Assembly (NCBI GenBank): GCA_025999455.1
Contig: AP024683.1
Location: forward strand, 2,544,451-2,608,450
Direction of reading: 5' to 3'
Length of the DNA: 64,000 nt
From: Geminicoccaceae bacterium
GTDB lineage: Bacteria; Pseudomonadota; Alphaproteobacteria; Geminicoccales; Geminicoccaceae
Part shown: in pieces, positions 8,825 to 17,148 of the stretch
Position numbering within the stretch: position 1 is the stretch's first letter
How the letters are laid out: the number at the start of each line of letters is the position of its first letter
The notes under the pieces: model-generated
What the model saw: only the letters and a program-made list of their open reading frames with translations
The model's database searches: none
What the model was told of the DNA's origin: nothing
Translations under genes and position numbers: made by a program

Positions 8825-10612
8825 ATGCCAGCGCCCCACGCCGCCCGTCTGGACGCCCTGCGCCGCGCCCTCGCCGAGGCCGGCGCCGACGGTTTCTACC
8901 TGCCGCGCACCGACGAGCAGGGCAGCGAATATCTCCCGCCCTCGGCCGAGCGGGTGGCCTGGCTCACGGGCTTCACGGGCTCGGCCGCGACCGTCGTCGT
9001 TTTGCCCGAAAAGGCCGCGGTCTTCAGCGACGGCCGCTACACGGTCCAACTCGAGCAGCAGGTCGACGCCGCGCTCTTCGAGCGCCACAACGTCGCCACG
9101 ACGCCGCCCTCGCGCTGGCTCGAGCGCGAACTTCGGGGCGGCGAGCGGCTCGGCCTCGACCCGTTCCTCTTGCGCCGCGAGGAGTACGACCGGCTCGCCA
9201 AGATCGCCCGCGCCAAGGGTGCCCGGCTCGTCTTCCTCCAGCCGAACCCGGTCGATCGGATCTGGACGGATCGCCCCGCGCCGCCCACCGCCCGGGCCTT
9301 CGCCCACCCCGAGCGCTGGGCCGGCAAGAGCTCGGCTGCGAAGCGGCAGGAGATCGCCCAGGAGCTGCGCCGCCTGGGTGCCGATCATCTCTTCGTCACC
9401 GCCGCGGATTGCGTGGCCTGGCTCTTGAACATCCGCGGCCGCGACATCCCCTACAACCCGCTGTGCCTTTCCTACGCGATCCTCGACGCCGACGGCCGCT
9501 GCCGCTGGCTCGTCGACCCGAGGAAGCTCGGGCCGGATCTCGTCCTCGACGATGCCGTCGAGGTCGAGCCGGTCGAGCGGCTGTTGCCGGCCCTCGACGA
9601 GCTCGGTGCCGCGGGCTGCGCCGTCCTGGCCGATCCCGCGGAGGTGCATCTCGGTTTCCTCGACCGGCTCGAGCGGGCCGGCGCTCGGCTCGTCGAGGCC
9701 GCGAACCCGATCCGGCTCGCCAAGGCGATCAAGAACCCGGTCGAGATCGAAGGGGCGATCGCGGCGCAGCGGCGCGACGGCGCGGCCCTCGTCCGCTTCC
9801 TCGCCTGGCTCGACCGGGAAGGGCTCGAAGCCGGCATCGACGAGCGGGCCGCCGCCGACCGGCTCGAGCTCGAGCGGGCCGAGGATCCGCTCTACGAAGG
9901 CGCGTCCTTCCCGACGATCTCGGCGGTCGGTCCGAACGCCGCCCTGCCGCACTATCGCTGCACGCCCGAGACCAACCGGCGGCTCGAGCCCGGGACGGTC
10001 TATCTCGTCGATTCGGGCGGCCAATATCGGGACGCCACGACCGACGTCACCCGCACGATCGCGCTCGACGAGGTCCCGACCGCGATCAAGGAGCGCTTCA
10101 CCCTCGTCTTGAAGGGCCACGTCGCGATCGCCGAGGCGATCTTTCCGAAGGGTACGACCGGCGGCCAGATCGACTGCCTCGCGCGGCTCGCGCTCTGGCG
10201 CCGCGGCCTCGATTTCGACCACGGCACGGGGCACGGGGTCGGAAGCTATCTCTGTGTCCACGAGGGCCCGCAGCGGATCTCGAAGGCGGGTGGTGGGGCC
10301 GAGCTCGCGCCCGGCATGATCCTCTCGAACGAGCCGGGCTGTTACGCCCCGGGGGCTTACGGCATCCGCACCGAGAACCTCGTCCTCGTCGAAAGCCGCG
10401 GCAAGCCCGAGGGCGGCGAGCGCGAGCTCTTGGGCTTCCGTACCCTCACCCTCTGCCCGATCGACCGGCGGCTCGTCGTGCCGGCGCTGCTCACCCCCGA
10501 CGAGCGCTGGTGGCTCGACCGCTACCACGCCCGGGTCCTCGAGGAGCTCTCGCCTCTGCTCGAGGATCCGGCCGATCGGGCCTGGCTCGAGCGGGCTTGC
10601 GCGCCGCTCTGA
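8825..10612 (+). CDS. pepP: Xaa-Pro aminopeptidase (M24B)
   Basis: Metallopeptidase that removes an N-terminal residue preceding proline. At 595 residues it is the long three-domain form found in alphaproteobacteria and eukaryotes: two creatinase-like N-terminal domains (residues about 5-300) and a C-terminal pita-bread catalytic domain. The five metal ligands are visible: Asp in LVDSGGQY, Asp in TTDVTRT, His in HGTGHGVG, Glu in LSNEPGCY and Glu in IRTENLVL. Starts at ATG 8825, 89 bases after infC. The next gene is on the opposite strand, so it is likely monocistronic. Predicted cytoplasmic (no signal peptide). Confidence 0.95.
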   Translation: MPAPHAARLDALRRALAEAGADGFYLPRTDEQGSEYLPPSAERVAWLTGFTGSAATVVVLPEKAAVFSDGRYTVQLEQQVDAALFERHNVATTPPSRWLERELRGGERLGLDPFLLRREEYDRLAKIARAKGARLVFLQPNPVDRIWTDRPAPPTARAFAHPERWAGKSSAAKRQEIAQELRRLGADHLFVTAADCVAWLLNIRGRDIPYNPLCLSYAILDADGRCRWLVDPRKLGPDLVLDDAVEVEPVERLLPALDELGAAGCAVLADPAEVHLGFLDRLERAGARLVEAANPIRLAKAIKNPVEIEGAIAAQRRDGAALVRFLAWLDREGLEAGIDERAAADRLELERAEDPLYEGASFPTISAVGPNAALPHYRCTPETNRRLEPGTVYLVDSGGQYRDATTDVTRTIALDEVPTAIKERFTLVLKGHVAIAEAIFPKGTTGGQIDCLARLALWRRGLDFDHGTGHGVGSYLCVHEGPQRISKAGGGAELAPGMILSNEPGCYAPGAYGIRTENLVLVESRGKPEGGERELLGFRTLTLCPIDRRLVVPALLTPDERWWLDRYHARVLEELSPLLEDPADRAWLERACAPL

Positions 10613-10621
10613 CGGGCCGGT

Positions 10622-11407
10622 TCAGCGCCAGCCCGCGAGCTCTTCGAGGATCGGGAAAATGGCCGGCGCGGCGGCCAGCACCCGGTTCCCTCGGAGCAGG
10701 CCGTCACCGGCCAGGAAATCCGCGACCCGGCCCCCCGCCTCCTCGACGAGGAGGAGGCCCGCGAGCGCGTCCCAGCTGTTCATGTGGGGCTCGACGTAGC
10801 CGATGAGCCGGCCGCAGGCGGTCCAGGCGAGGCCCAGCGCCCCCGAGCCGTGGCGGTGGTACATCCCGCCCGCCTCGAGCAGCCGGCCGAAGATCGACGC
10901 CACCTCGTGGGGCCGCGAGCGGTGCGAGAAACCGACCGAGACGGTGCCGTCGGCGAGGCTCCGCGCCTCGGCCACGCGGATCGGTAGCCCGTCGAGGGTC
11001 GCACCACCGCCCGCACGGGCCGCGAACAGCTCGTCGGCGCAGGGATCGTAGACGACGCCGAGTTCGATCCGGCCGCCGCGCACGCAGGCGAGGCTCACGC
11101 ACCAGGACGCGATACCGTTCAGGAAGCACCAGGTGCCGTCGATCGGGTCGACGACCCAGGTCGCTGCGCCGGCGGGCGCGTGGCCGCCCTCCTCGCCGAG
11201 GAAGCCCTCGCCCGGGAAGAGCGCCGCGAGCCGGCCGCGGATCGCCGCCTCGACCTCGCGGTCGGCCTCGCTCACGAGATCCTGCAGGCCCTTGCGCTCG
11301 ATCGCCAAACGATCGCGGGCGCGGAAGCGACGCAGGGCGAGGGCACCCGCCTCGCGGGCGACGGCAGAGGCCGCGGCGAGGCGCAGATCGGGGTCGAGGC
11401 TCGGCAA
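10622..11407 (-). CDS. Inositol monophosphatase family protein
   Basis: Mg-dependent, Li-sensitive-type phosphatase fold. The 261-residue product shows the family motifs in order: GEEGG near residue 80, the metal site WVVDPIDGTWCFLNG, and the C-terminal WDALAGLLLVEEAGG. Members dephosphorylate inositol phosphate, histidinol phosphate (HisN), 3'-phosphoadenosine phosphates (CysQ) or fructose bisphosphate, and the residues seen do not settle which. I chose the TTG at 11407, 10 bases after a GGAG, because it gives the normal family length; the frame stays open to a TTG at 11488 but that lies inside a palindrome in the promoter region. Divergent from the GGDEF-like gene. Confidence 0.85.
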   Translation of the reverse strand: MPSLDPDLRLAAASAVAREAGALALRRFRARDRLAIERKGLQDLVSEADREVEAAIRGRLAALFPGEGFLGEEGGHAPAGAATWVVDPIDGTWCFLNGIASWCVSLACVRGGRIELGVVYDPCADELFAARAGGGATLDGLPIRVAEARSLADGTVSVGFSHRSRPHEVASIFGRLLEAGGMYHRHGSGALGLAWTACGRLIGYVEPHMNSWDALAGLLLVEEAGGRVADFLAGDGLLRGNRVLAAAPAIFPILEELAGWR

Positions 11408-11472
11408 GGAGGTGCTCCGGAGGTTGCACCCCGGGTTCTTAGCCCCGCCGCCGGGGATCGGCGAGCGGACGC

Positions 11473-11489
11473 GTTGACGATCCGTCAAC
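11473..11489. promoter_or_regulatory. Perfect palindrome between divergent genes
   Basis: GTTGACG-ATC-CGTCAAC is a 7-bp perfect inverted repeat with a 3-base spacer, between the phosphatase gene (minus) and the degenerate GGDEF gene (plus). Each arm also contains a TTGACG -35-like hexamer, one on each strand. A TAGACT -10-like box at 11500-11505 could serve the plus-strand gene, though its spacing to the TTGACG at 11474 is 20 bases, longer than usual. A regulator operator overlapping the promoters is the simplest reading. Confidence 0.35.
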
Positions 11490-11535
11490 CGTTGCGCGCT
11501 AGACTCGTCGCCGTGTGCTTCCGGAGCCGATCCGC

Positions 11536-12066
11536 ATGGCCGAGAGCCCGTCCGAATCGATCCCCCTCCTCGAGCGGCCGGTCGTCCAGTCGCTCCTCCT
11601 GCAGGCGGCGACCCACGACCGCGAGACCGGCTGTCTCACGGCCGCCTATCTGGCGCAGCGCGCGGCCGAGGAGATCCTCCGCCGGCAGCGCTACGGCGGC
11701 CGCCTCTCGCTGCTCCTCGTCGCGCCGGACGAGCCGGCCGAGCGCGTGACGGACGGTCCCGCCCCGCTCGTCCGGTTGGCCGCGCGGCTGCGGGCGCGGC
11801 TTCGGGCGACCGATCTGGTCGGTCGTTGGGGGGAGGAGGAGCTCGTCGTCTTGTTGCCCGCGACCGGGCTCGCCGGGGCGACCCGGCTCGGCCGGCGGAT
11901 CGTCGCCCCCGCCCCGGGCGAGGAGAGCGGGCCGCCTCTGCTCGTGAGCGTCGGCGTCGCGACCTGGCTCGGGGCCGCCGAGACCTTGGGGCTCCTGGTC
12001 GAGCGCGCTCGCCGCGGCCTCGCCGAAGCCCGCGCCCGCGGCGGCGGCCGGGTCGGGGTGGGCTGA
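11536..12066 (+). CDS. Degenerate GGDEF-domain protein
   Basis: A 176-residue cytoplasmic protein that is essentially one GGDEF-like domain: THDRETGCLTAAYLAQRAAE near residues 27-46 corresponds to the usual D-x-L-T-G-L-x-N-R region and GRWGEEELVVLLPAT (about 97-111) to the active-site loop. The signature should read GG(D/E)EF; here it is G99-E-E-E-L103, so the second Gly and the Phe are lost, as is part of the upstream DxLTGLPNR pattern. Diguanylate cyclase activity is therefore doubtful; it may be a c-di-GMP/GTP-binding or purely structural relic. ATG 11536 is favoured by a GGAG 9 bases upstream. No sensory domain is attached. Confidence 0.7.
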   Translation: MAESPSESIPLLERPVVQSLLLQAATHDRETGCLTAAYLAQRAAEEILRRQRYGGRLSLLLVAPDEPAERVTDGPAPLVRLAARLRARLRATDLVGRWGEEELVVLLPATGLAGATRLGRRIVAPAPGEESGPPLLVSVGVATWLGAAETLGLLVERARRGLAEARARGGGRVGVG

Positions 12067-12269
12067 GCCAGGCGCCCGGCGCACCTCGTCGCCGGCTCCG
12101 GAAGGCGCCGGGCTCCGTAAGGGGTGCCGGCGGATCGCAACCTCCGCCGGGCCCGATGCATCACACCGCCTCCCGAGACCGCGCGAGAACACGAATCCGA
12201 AGCGTCAGGATTTCAGGGCACCGACCTGCACGACCACGGGGTTCGCACCGTACTCGGCGGGCCGCTCGG

Positions 12270-12299
12270 TTGACCCACGGCGGGCGGCCGCGCTAGCTC
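12270..12299 (+). promoter_or_regulatory. Probable promoter of tRNA-Ser
   Basis: TTGACC (12270-12275), 18 bases, TAGCTC (12294-12299) lie 41 bases upstream of the mature tRNA 5' end, a good fit to a housekeeping sigma-70-type promoter. Confidence 0.45.
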
Positions 12300-12339
12300 G
12301 ATCGCGCGGTCGCGGGCCGATCGCGCCCGGCCTCGCGGC

Positions 12340-12427
12340 GGAAGGGTGGCAGAGCGGTCGATTGCACCGGTCTTGAAAACCGGCGATGGGCAACCATCCG
12401 TGGGTTCGAATCCCACCCCTTCCGCCA
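12340..12427 (+). tRNA. tRNA-Ser(UGA)
   Basis: An 88-nt cloverleaf. The acceptor stem GGAAGGG pairs with CCCTTCC before G-CCA (CCA is encoded). The anticodon stem is CCGGT/ACCGG around the loop CTTGAAA (anticodon TGA), followed by a long class II variable arm (GATGG/CCATC) and the T arm GTGGG-TTCGAAT-CCCAC. The long variable arm and UGA anticodon identify tRNA-Ser for UCA/UCG codons. It stands alone between the GGDEF-like gene and the tetR gene. Confidence 0.97.
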
Positions 12428-12557
12428 GACATCTGAAAAAACCGAGCTGATCCGACCGGCCGGCCGACATCGCGGTCGCCGGTTCGACGGACGGGAAACG
12501 CGTGCGCCGAACACGCCCCTCGTTCCGCTCGTCCTTCCGCCGATCCCCGCCTTCGCC

Positions 12558-13280
12558 TCAGCTTCCGGCGGCCTTCTTGCCGTCCCTCGACTCCGCGGCA
12601 ACCGGTGTCCCGCGCCCCTCGTCCGTTGCCCGCTCGGGACGGCGCAGGAGATAGGCGACCACCATGTCACCGATCAGGTCCTCGTAAGACGAGATCCGCT
12701 CGGGCTCGAACAGATCGCCCGCGAACGCCGCCGACAAGGTCCAGCGATTGGAACAATAGAAATATCCCAGTCCGGAGAGCGCCACGTATAGGGCCACGGG
12801 GTCGACCTCGGCGCGGAAGATCCCCTCCTCCCGGCCGCGCGCGAGCAGCGCCTCGATCGCCGCGAAAAGGGGATTGTAGAGCGCGCGGATCTCCGGGTTT
12901 GCGCGCAGATGGCGGGCGCGGTGCAGATTCTCCTCGTTCATGAGCGCCACGATCTCGGGCCGTTCCCGGAACAGGCGGAAGGTTTCGACCACGAGCCGAC
13001 GCATCCCCTCGACCGGCCCGAGGCGCAGCAGCGCCGCCTCGTCCTGGCCGGCCCGGAGCATGCGGTAGACCTGCTCGAGGGCCGCGCTCCAGAGCCCCTC
13101 CTTGCTGCCGAAATGGTGGAACAGCAGCCCCTTGGCCACCCCGGCAGCGCGCGCGATCGCATCCATCCGGGCCCCCGCGAGCCCTTTCGCGGTGAACTCC
13201 GCGATCGCCGCGCGCAGCACGGCCTCGCGGGTCGCGGCGGCGTCACGAGCCGCGGTCGAACGGCCTTGACTTCGCTTCAC
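12558..13280 (-). CDS. TetR-family transcriptional regulator
   Basis: A 240-residue TetR/AcrR regulator, probably a repressor of the divergent hydantoinase operon. The N-terminal helix-turn-helix is clear (AAIAEFTAKGLAGARMDAIA, RAAGVAKGLLFHHFGSKEGL, about residues 24-63); the rest is an all-helical ligand-binding domain. The start is GTG 13280, only 54 bases from the hyuA start on the other strand, with a 14-bp perfect palindrome between them. The C-terminal tail is Arg/Lys-rich and probably disordered. The ligand is not predictable; the neighbouring operon suggests a hydantoin- or oxoproline-like compound. Confidence 0.9.
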   Translation of the reverse strand: MKRSQGRSTAARDAAATREAVLRAAIAEFTAKGLAGARMDAIARAAGVAKGLLFHHFGSKEGLWSAALEQVYRMLRAGQDEAALLRLGPVEGMRRLVVETFRLFRERPEIVALMNEENLHRARHLRANPEIRALYNPLFAAIEALLARGREEGIFRAEVDPVALYVALSGLGYFYCSNRWTLSAAFAGDLFEPERISSYEDLIGDMVVAYLLRRPERATDEGRGTPVAAESRDGKKAAGS

Positions 13281-13299
13281 GATCGTGTACCCGAATTAT

Positions 13300-13313
13300 T
13301 GACTGATCAGTCA
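13300..13313. promoter_or_regulatory. TetR-type operator
   Basis: TGACTGATCAGTCA is a 14-bp perfect palindrome, with a further TCAG repeat directly after it, in the 54-base gap between tetR and hyuA. Short perfect palindromes here are typical binding sites of TetR regulators, and this position would let the protein control itself and the hyu operon. Confidence 0.6.
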
Positions 13314-13334
13314 GTCAGCGCGTGGGGTGGCGAA

Positions 13335-15425
13335 GTGCAAGAGCGCGTGCGGATCGGTGCCGACGTCGGCGGCACCTTCACCGACCTGGTCCTCGCCCGC
13401 CCCGACGGCCGGCTTTTCGTCGCCAAGGTCACCACCACCCCCGACGATCCGGGCCGTGGGATCACCGCCGGCCTCTCGGCCCTCCTCGCCGAGGCCGGGG
13501 TCGATCCGGCGAGCGTGGCCGAGATCGTCCACGGCACGACCGTCGCCTCCAACACCATCCTCCAGAAAACGGGCGCGAGGACCGGTTTGCTCACCACCCG
13601 CGGCTTCCGCGACGTGCTGGAGATCGGGCGGATCCGCACCCCGGTCATGTTCGACCTCTCCTGGCGCAAGCCCGAACCGCTCGTCCCACGCCGCTGGCGT
13701 CTCGAAGTGCCCGAGCGGATCGCCGCCGACGGAAGCGTCGTGACGCCGCTCGACGAAGCGGCGGTCCGCGCCGCCGCCCGGTTCTTCTGCCGCGAAGGTG
13801 TCGAGGCGGTCGCGATCTGCTTCATCCACGCCTACGCCAATCCGACGCACGAGCGGCGGGCGGCCGCACTCTTGCGCGAGGAAGCCCCGGAACTCCTGGT
13901 CACGGCGTCCTGCGAGGTCCTGCCGGAGATCGGCGAGTACGAACGGACCAGCACGGCCGCGGTCAATGCCTACGTCCTGCCGGCGATGCGCGGCTACCTG
14001 TCGCGGCTCACCGACCGGCTCGCCGGCATCGGTCTGCGCGCCCCGATCCGGGTCATGGCGTCGAACGCCGGACTGATCGGCCTCGCGTCGGCCCGCGAGC
14101 GGCCGGTCTTCGCGGTCGGCTCGGGCCCGGCCGGGGGCGTGGCCGGTGCAGCCGAGCTCTGCCGGACGATCGGGGTCGAAGATCTCGTCGCGTTCGACAT
14201 GGGCGGTACGACGGCCAAAGCCTCGGTCATCGAGCGCGGCATGCCCGCGCTCGTGAGCGAGTACGAGTTCCGCGACGGGATCTCGAGCCCCTCGCGCTTC
14301 ATCAAAGGCGCCGGCTACATGCTCAAAGTGCCGGCCGTCGACATCGCCGAGGTGGGCTCGGGTGGTGGCTCGATCGCCCGGGTCGACAGCGGCGGGCTCC
14401 TGCTCGTCGGGCCCGAGAGCGCCGGCGGGGATCCCGGCCCGGCCTGCTACGGCCGTGGCACGGTCGAGCCGACCTTGACCGATGCCAACATGGTGCTCGG
14501 CCATTTGAACCCGCGGGCGCTCGCCGGCGGAACGCTGCCGGTCGACCCGGATCTCGCGCGGCGCGCGGTCGCGCGGCTCGCCTCGCGGCTCGGCCTTTCC
14601 CTCGAAGCCACCGCATTCGGCATCCGTCGACTGGCGAACGCGTCGATGGCCCGGGCGATCCGGGCCGTGACCGTCGAGCGCGGCAAGGACCCGCGCGATC
14701 TGGCGCTGCTGGCCTTCGGCGGCGGCGGGCCGCTGCACGCCGTCGACGTCGCGCGTCTGTTGGGCATTCGCCGCGTCCTCGTGCCGCCGGCCGCGGGCGT
14801 CTTCTCGGCGGTCGGCATGCTCGCCGCCGAGGCCGCGCACGAGGCGGTGGAGCCGATCCTTTCGCCGCTCGAGGCCGCCGGCCCCCTGATCGCGGCGGCG
14901 CGTCGGCGGCTCGAGCAGGTGGGACGTGCCGCCCTCGCGGAGGAAGGTTTCGAGGGCCGCGCGGTGGAACTCCGCTTCACCGCCGAGCTCCGCTATCTCG
15001 GCCAATCCGCGACGCTCGCCGTGCCGATCGGCGACGGATCGTGGGATCTCGCCGCGTTACGATGCGCCTTCGACCGAGCCTACCGTGCGACCTTCGGCTA
15101 CGCGATCGAGGAGGACGTCGTCGAGCTCGTCAACCTCAGGCTCTCGGCGATCGGCCGTGGCACCGGTCGGCTGACCTTCGCCCAACTCCGGCTCGATCCG
15201 CGCGCGCTCGCGGGCGAACGCGGCGAGCGGGCGGTCCTCTTCGACCCGGAGAGCGGCTTCGTGCCGACCCGGATCCTGCCGCGCGCCGCGATCCTGGACG
15301 GGCCGGTCGCCGGTCCCGCGATCCTCGAGAGCTACGATACGACGATCGTCTTACCGCCCGGTTCGGTCGCCTGCGCCGCGCCCGGAGGTTGCGTCGCCAT
15401 CGAGACGGAGCACGGCCGTGACTGA
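13335..15425 (+). CDS. hyuA: Hydantoinase/oxoprolinase family, A subunit
   Basis: Subunit A of an ATP-dependent ring-opening hydrolase of the N-methylhydantoinase/5-oxoprolinase/acetone-carboxylase superfamily, 696 residues, the normal length. Actin-like ATPase motifs are visible: DVGGTFTDLVL at the N-terminus, HGTTVASNTILQ, and AFDMGGTTAKAS near the middle; ESAGGDPGPACYG and FGGGGPLHAVDVARLLG are also characteristic. GTG 13335 gives the standard N-terminus and has GGGGTGG upstream. It overlaps hyuB by 8 bases, so the two are translationally coupled. Which cyclic amide or related compound is hydrolysed is unknown. Confidence 0.92.
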   Translation: MQERVRIGADVGGTFTDLVLARPDGRLFVAKVTTTPDDPGRGITAGLSALLAEAGVDPASVAEIVHGTTVASNTILQKTGARTGLLTTRGFRDVLEIGRIRTPVMFDLSWRKPEPLVPRRWRLEVPERIAADGSVVTPLDEAAVRAAARFFCREGVEAVAICFIHAYANPTHERRAAALLREEAPELLVTASCEVLPEIGEYERTSTAAVNAYVLPAMRGYLSRLTDRLAGIGLRAPIRVMASNAGLIGLASARERPVFAVGSGPAGGVAGAAELCRTIGVEDLVAFDMGGTTAKASVIERGMPALVSEYEFRDGISSPSRFIKGAGYMLKVPAVDIAEVGSGGGSIARVDSGGLLLVGPESAGGDPGPACYGRGTVEPTLTDANMVLGHLNPRALAGGTLPVDPDLARRAVARLASRLGLSLEATAFGIRRLANASMARAIRAVTVERGKDPRDLALLAFGGGGPLHAVDVARLLGIRRVLVPPAAGVFSAVGMLAAEAAHEAVEPILSPLEAAGPLIAAARRRLEQVGRAALAEEGFEGRAVELRFTAELRYLGQSATLAVPIGDGSWDLAALRCAFDRAYRATFGYAIEEDVVELVNLRLSAIGRGTGRLTFAQLRLDPRALAGERGERAVLFDPESGFVPTRILPRAAILDGPVAGPAILESYDTTIVLPPGSVACAAPGGCVAIETEHGRD

Positions 15426-17148
15426 TGCGTCCGCTCACGATCCCGTCACCTTCGCGGTCGTCAAGAACGCCTTGGATGCGATCGTCGACGAGGTGGCCTA
15501 CACGGTCGTCCGCACCGCGCGATCCGAGATCGTCAAGGACGTCATGGATTACAGCGCGGCGATCTGTGATGCCGAGGGCGAGATGGTCGCCCAGGCCAAG
15601 ACGATCGCCCAGCATCTCGGCGCCATCCCGGAGGCGATGGCGGCCGTCAAGGCGCGCTTCTCCGGACGCCTCGAACCCGGCGACGCGGTGATCATGAACG
15701 ATCCCTATTCGGGCGGGATGCATCTGCCCGACGTCTTCATGTTCTACCCGATCTTCGTCGAGGGCGAGCTGCTCGCCTGGAGCGTGGTGATCTGCCACCA
15801 CACCGACATGGGCGGGCGGGTGCCGGGCTCGAACGCCGCCGACAGCACGGAAATCTGGCAGGAGGGCCTACGTTTGCCGCCGGTGCGGCTCTACCGCGCC
15901 GGTGTCATGGGCGAGACGCTCGAGGCGTTGATCGGCCTCAATGTCCGCGTGCCCGACCGGGTGCTCGGCGACTTGCGCGCCCAGTACGCCGCCTGTCGGG
16001 TGGGTGAAGAGCAGATTCGTGCCCTCGCCGGACGCTACGGCGTCGGCGGCTTGCGCGGCCTCTTCGCCGAGCTCCTCGACTACGCCGAACGGATGACGCG
16101 CGCCGAAATCCGCAGTTGGCCGCGCGGCACCTTCCGCTTCACCGACCGGATCGACGGCGACGGGTTCGACGAGGCGCCGGTGCCGCTCTCGGTGGCGATC
16201 ACGGTGCGCGAGGACGGGTCGCTCCTGGTCGACTGGACGGGCTCGGCACCGCAGGTCAAGGGGGCCATCAACTCCACCCTCTCCTTCACCAAGTCGAACA
16301 GCTATCTTTCGGTCCGCTGTGCCCTGCGTGGCGACATCCCCAACAATGCCGGGGTTTTCCGCTGCATCGAGGTGCGTGCGCCGGCGGGCTCGGTCCTCAA
16401 TCCGCTGCCGCCCGCACCGGTCGCCGCCCGCGCGCTCACCGGCTACCGGGTGGTCGACACCATGTTCGGCGCGCTTGCGCAGATCGTGCCGGACGTGATC
16501 CCCGCCGCCGGCGAGGGTGGCAACACCGTGGTGTGCCTCGGCGGTCGCCGTCCCGACGGGCGTCCCTTCATCATGGTCGACATGATCAGCGGCTGCTGGG
16601 GAGGGCGGCCCGATCGGGACGGCATCGAGGCCGTGACCAACCCGTCGCAGAACCTCTCCAACACTCCGGTCGAGGTCCTGGAGCGCCAGCATCCGGTACG
16701 GGTCGAAGAGTACGCCCTCGTCCCGGACAGCGGCGGTGCCGGGCGGTTCCGCGGCGGCCTCGGCCTCGCCCGCAGCTACCGTCTGCTCGCGGACGAGGCG
16801 ATCCTGCAAGTACGCGCCGACCGGGTGCGCTTCCCGCCCTGGGGTCTCGCCGGCGGGCTCCCGGGCGCGCCCTCCGCGAACTGGCTCGACGGCGTGCCGG
16901 TGCCCGGCAAGATCACGACGATCCTGCGGCGGGGGCAGCTCGTGCGCCACCACCAGGCGGGGGGCGGCGGGCACGGCGATCCGCTCGAGCGCGACCCCGA
17001 GGCCGTGGCACGAGACGTCTGGAACGGCAAGGTCAGCGCCGAAGCGGCCCGGCGACTCTACGGGGTGATCGTGGACCCGCTCAGCGCCGCCCTCGACGTC
17101 GAAGCGACGCTCCGCGAACGACGCGCGCGCAAGGGAGAGCCCGCATGA
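15418..17148 (+). CDS. hyuB: Hydantoinase/oxoprolinase family, B subunit
   Basis: Subunit B, 576 residues, partner of HyuA in ATP-dependent hydrolysis of hydantoin- or oxoproline-like rings. The start MTDASAHDPVTFAVVKNALD, the stretch VIMNDPYSGGMHLPDVFMF, the histidine-rich CHHTDMGGRVPGS and the C-terminal GGGGHGDPLERDPE are hallmarks of the family; the histidines fit a metal site. It starts with GTG inside the end of hyuA and its stop overlaps the next start (ATGA), so the operon is tightly coupled. Acetone carboxylase alpha is a relative, but the subunit set here fits the hydantoinase type better. Confidence 0.92.
   Translation: MTDASAHDPVTFAVVKNALDAIVDEVAYTVVRTARSEIVKDVMDYSAAICDAEGEMVAQAKTIAQHLGAIPEAMAAVKARFSGRLEPGDAVIMNDPYSGGMHLPDVFMFYPIFVEGELLAWSVVICHHTDMGGRVPGSNAADSTEIWQEGLRLPPVRLYRAGVMGETLEALIGLNVRVPDRVLGDLRAQYAACRVGEEQIRALAGRYGVGGLRGLFAELLDYAERMTRAEIRSWPRGTFRFTDRIDGDGFDEAPVPLSVAITVREDGSLLVDWTGSAPQVKGAINSTLSFTKSNSYLSVRCALRGDIPNNAGVFRCIEVRAPAGSVLNPLPPAPVAARALTGYRVVDTMFGALAQIVPDVIPAAGEGGNTVVCLGGRRPDGRPFIMVDMISGCWGGRPDRDGIEAVTNPSQNLSNTPVEVLERQHPVRVEEYALVPDSGGAGRFRGGLGLARSYRLLADEAILQVRADRVRFPPWGLAGGLPGAPSANWLDGVPVPGKITTILRRGQLVRHHQAGGGGHGDPLERDPEAVARDVWNGKVSAEAARRLYGVIVDPLSAALDVEATLRERRARKGEPA

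Noticed and set aside
12213-12470. Minus-strand ORF reading GVGFEPTDGCPSPVFKTGA over the tRNA
   Set aside because: This is the well-known spurious translation of the antisense strand of a tRNA-Ser gene, not a protein.
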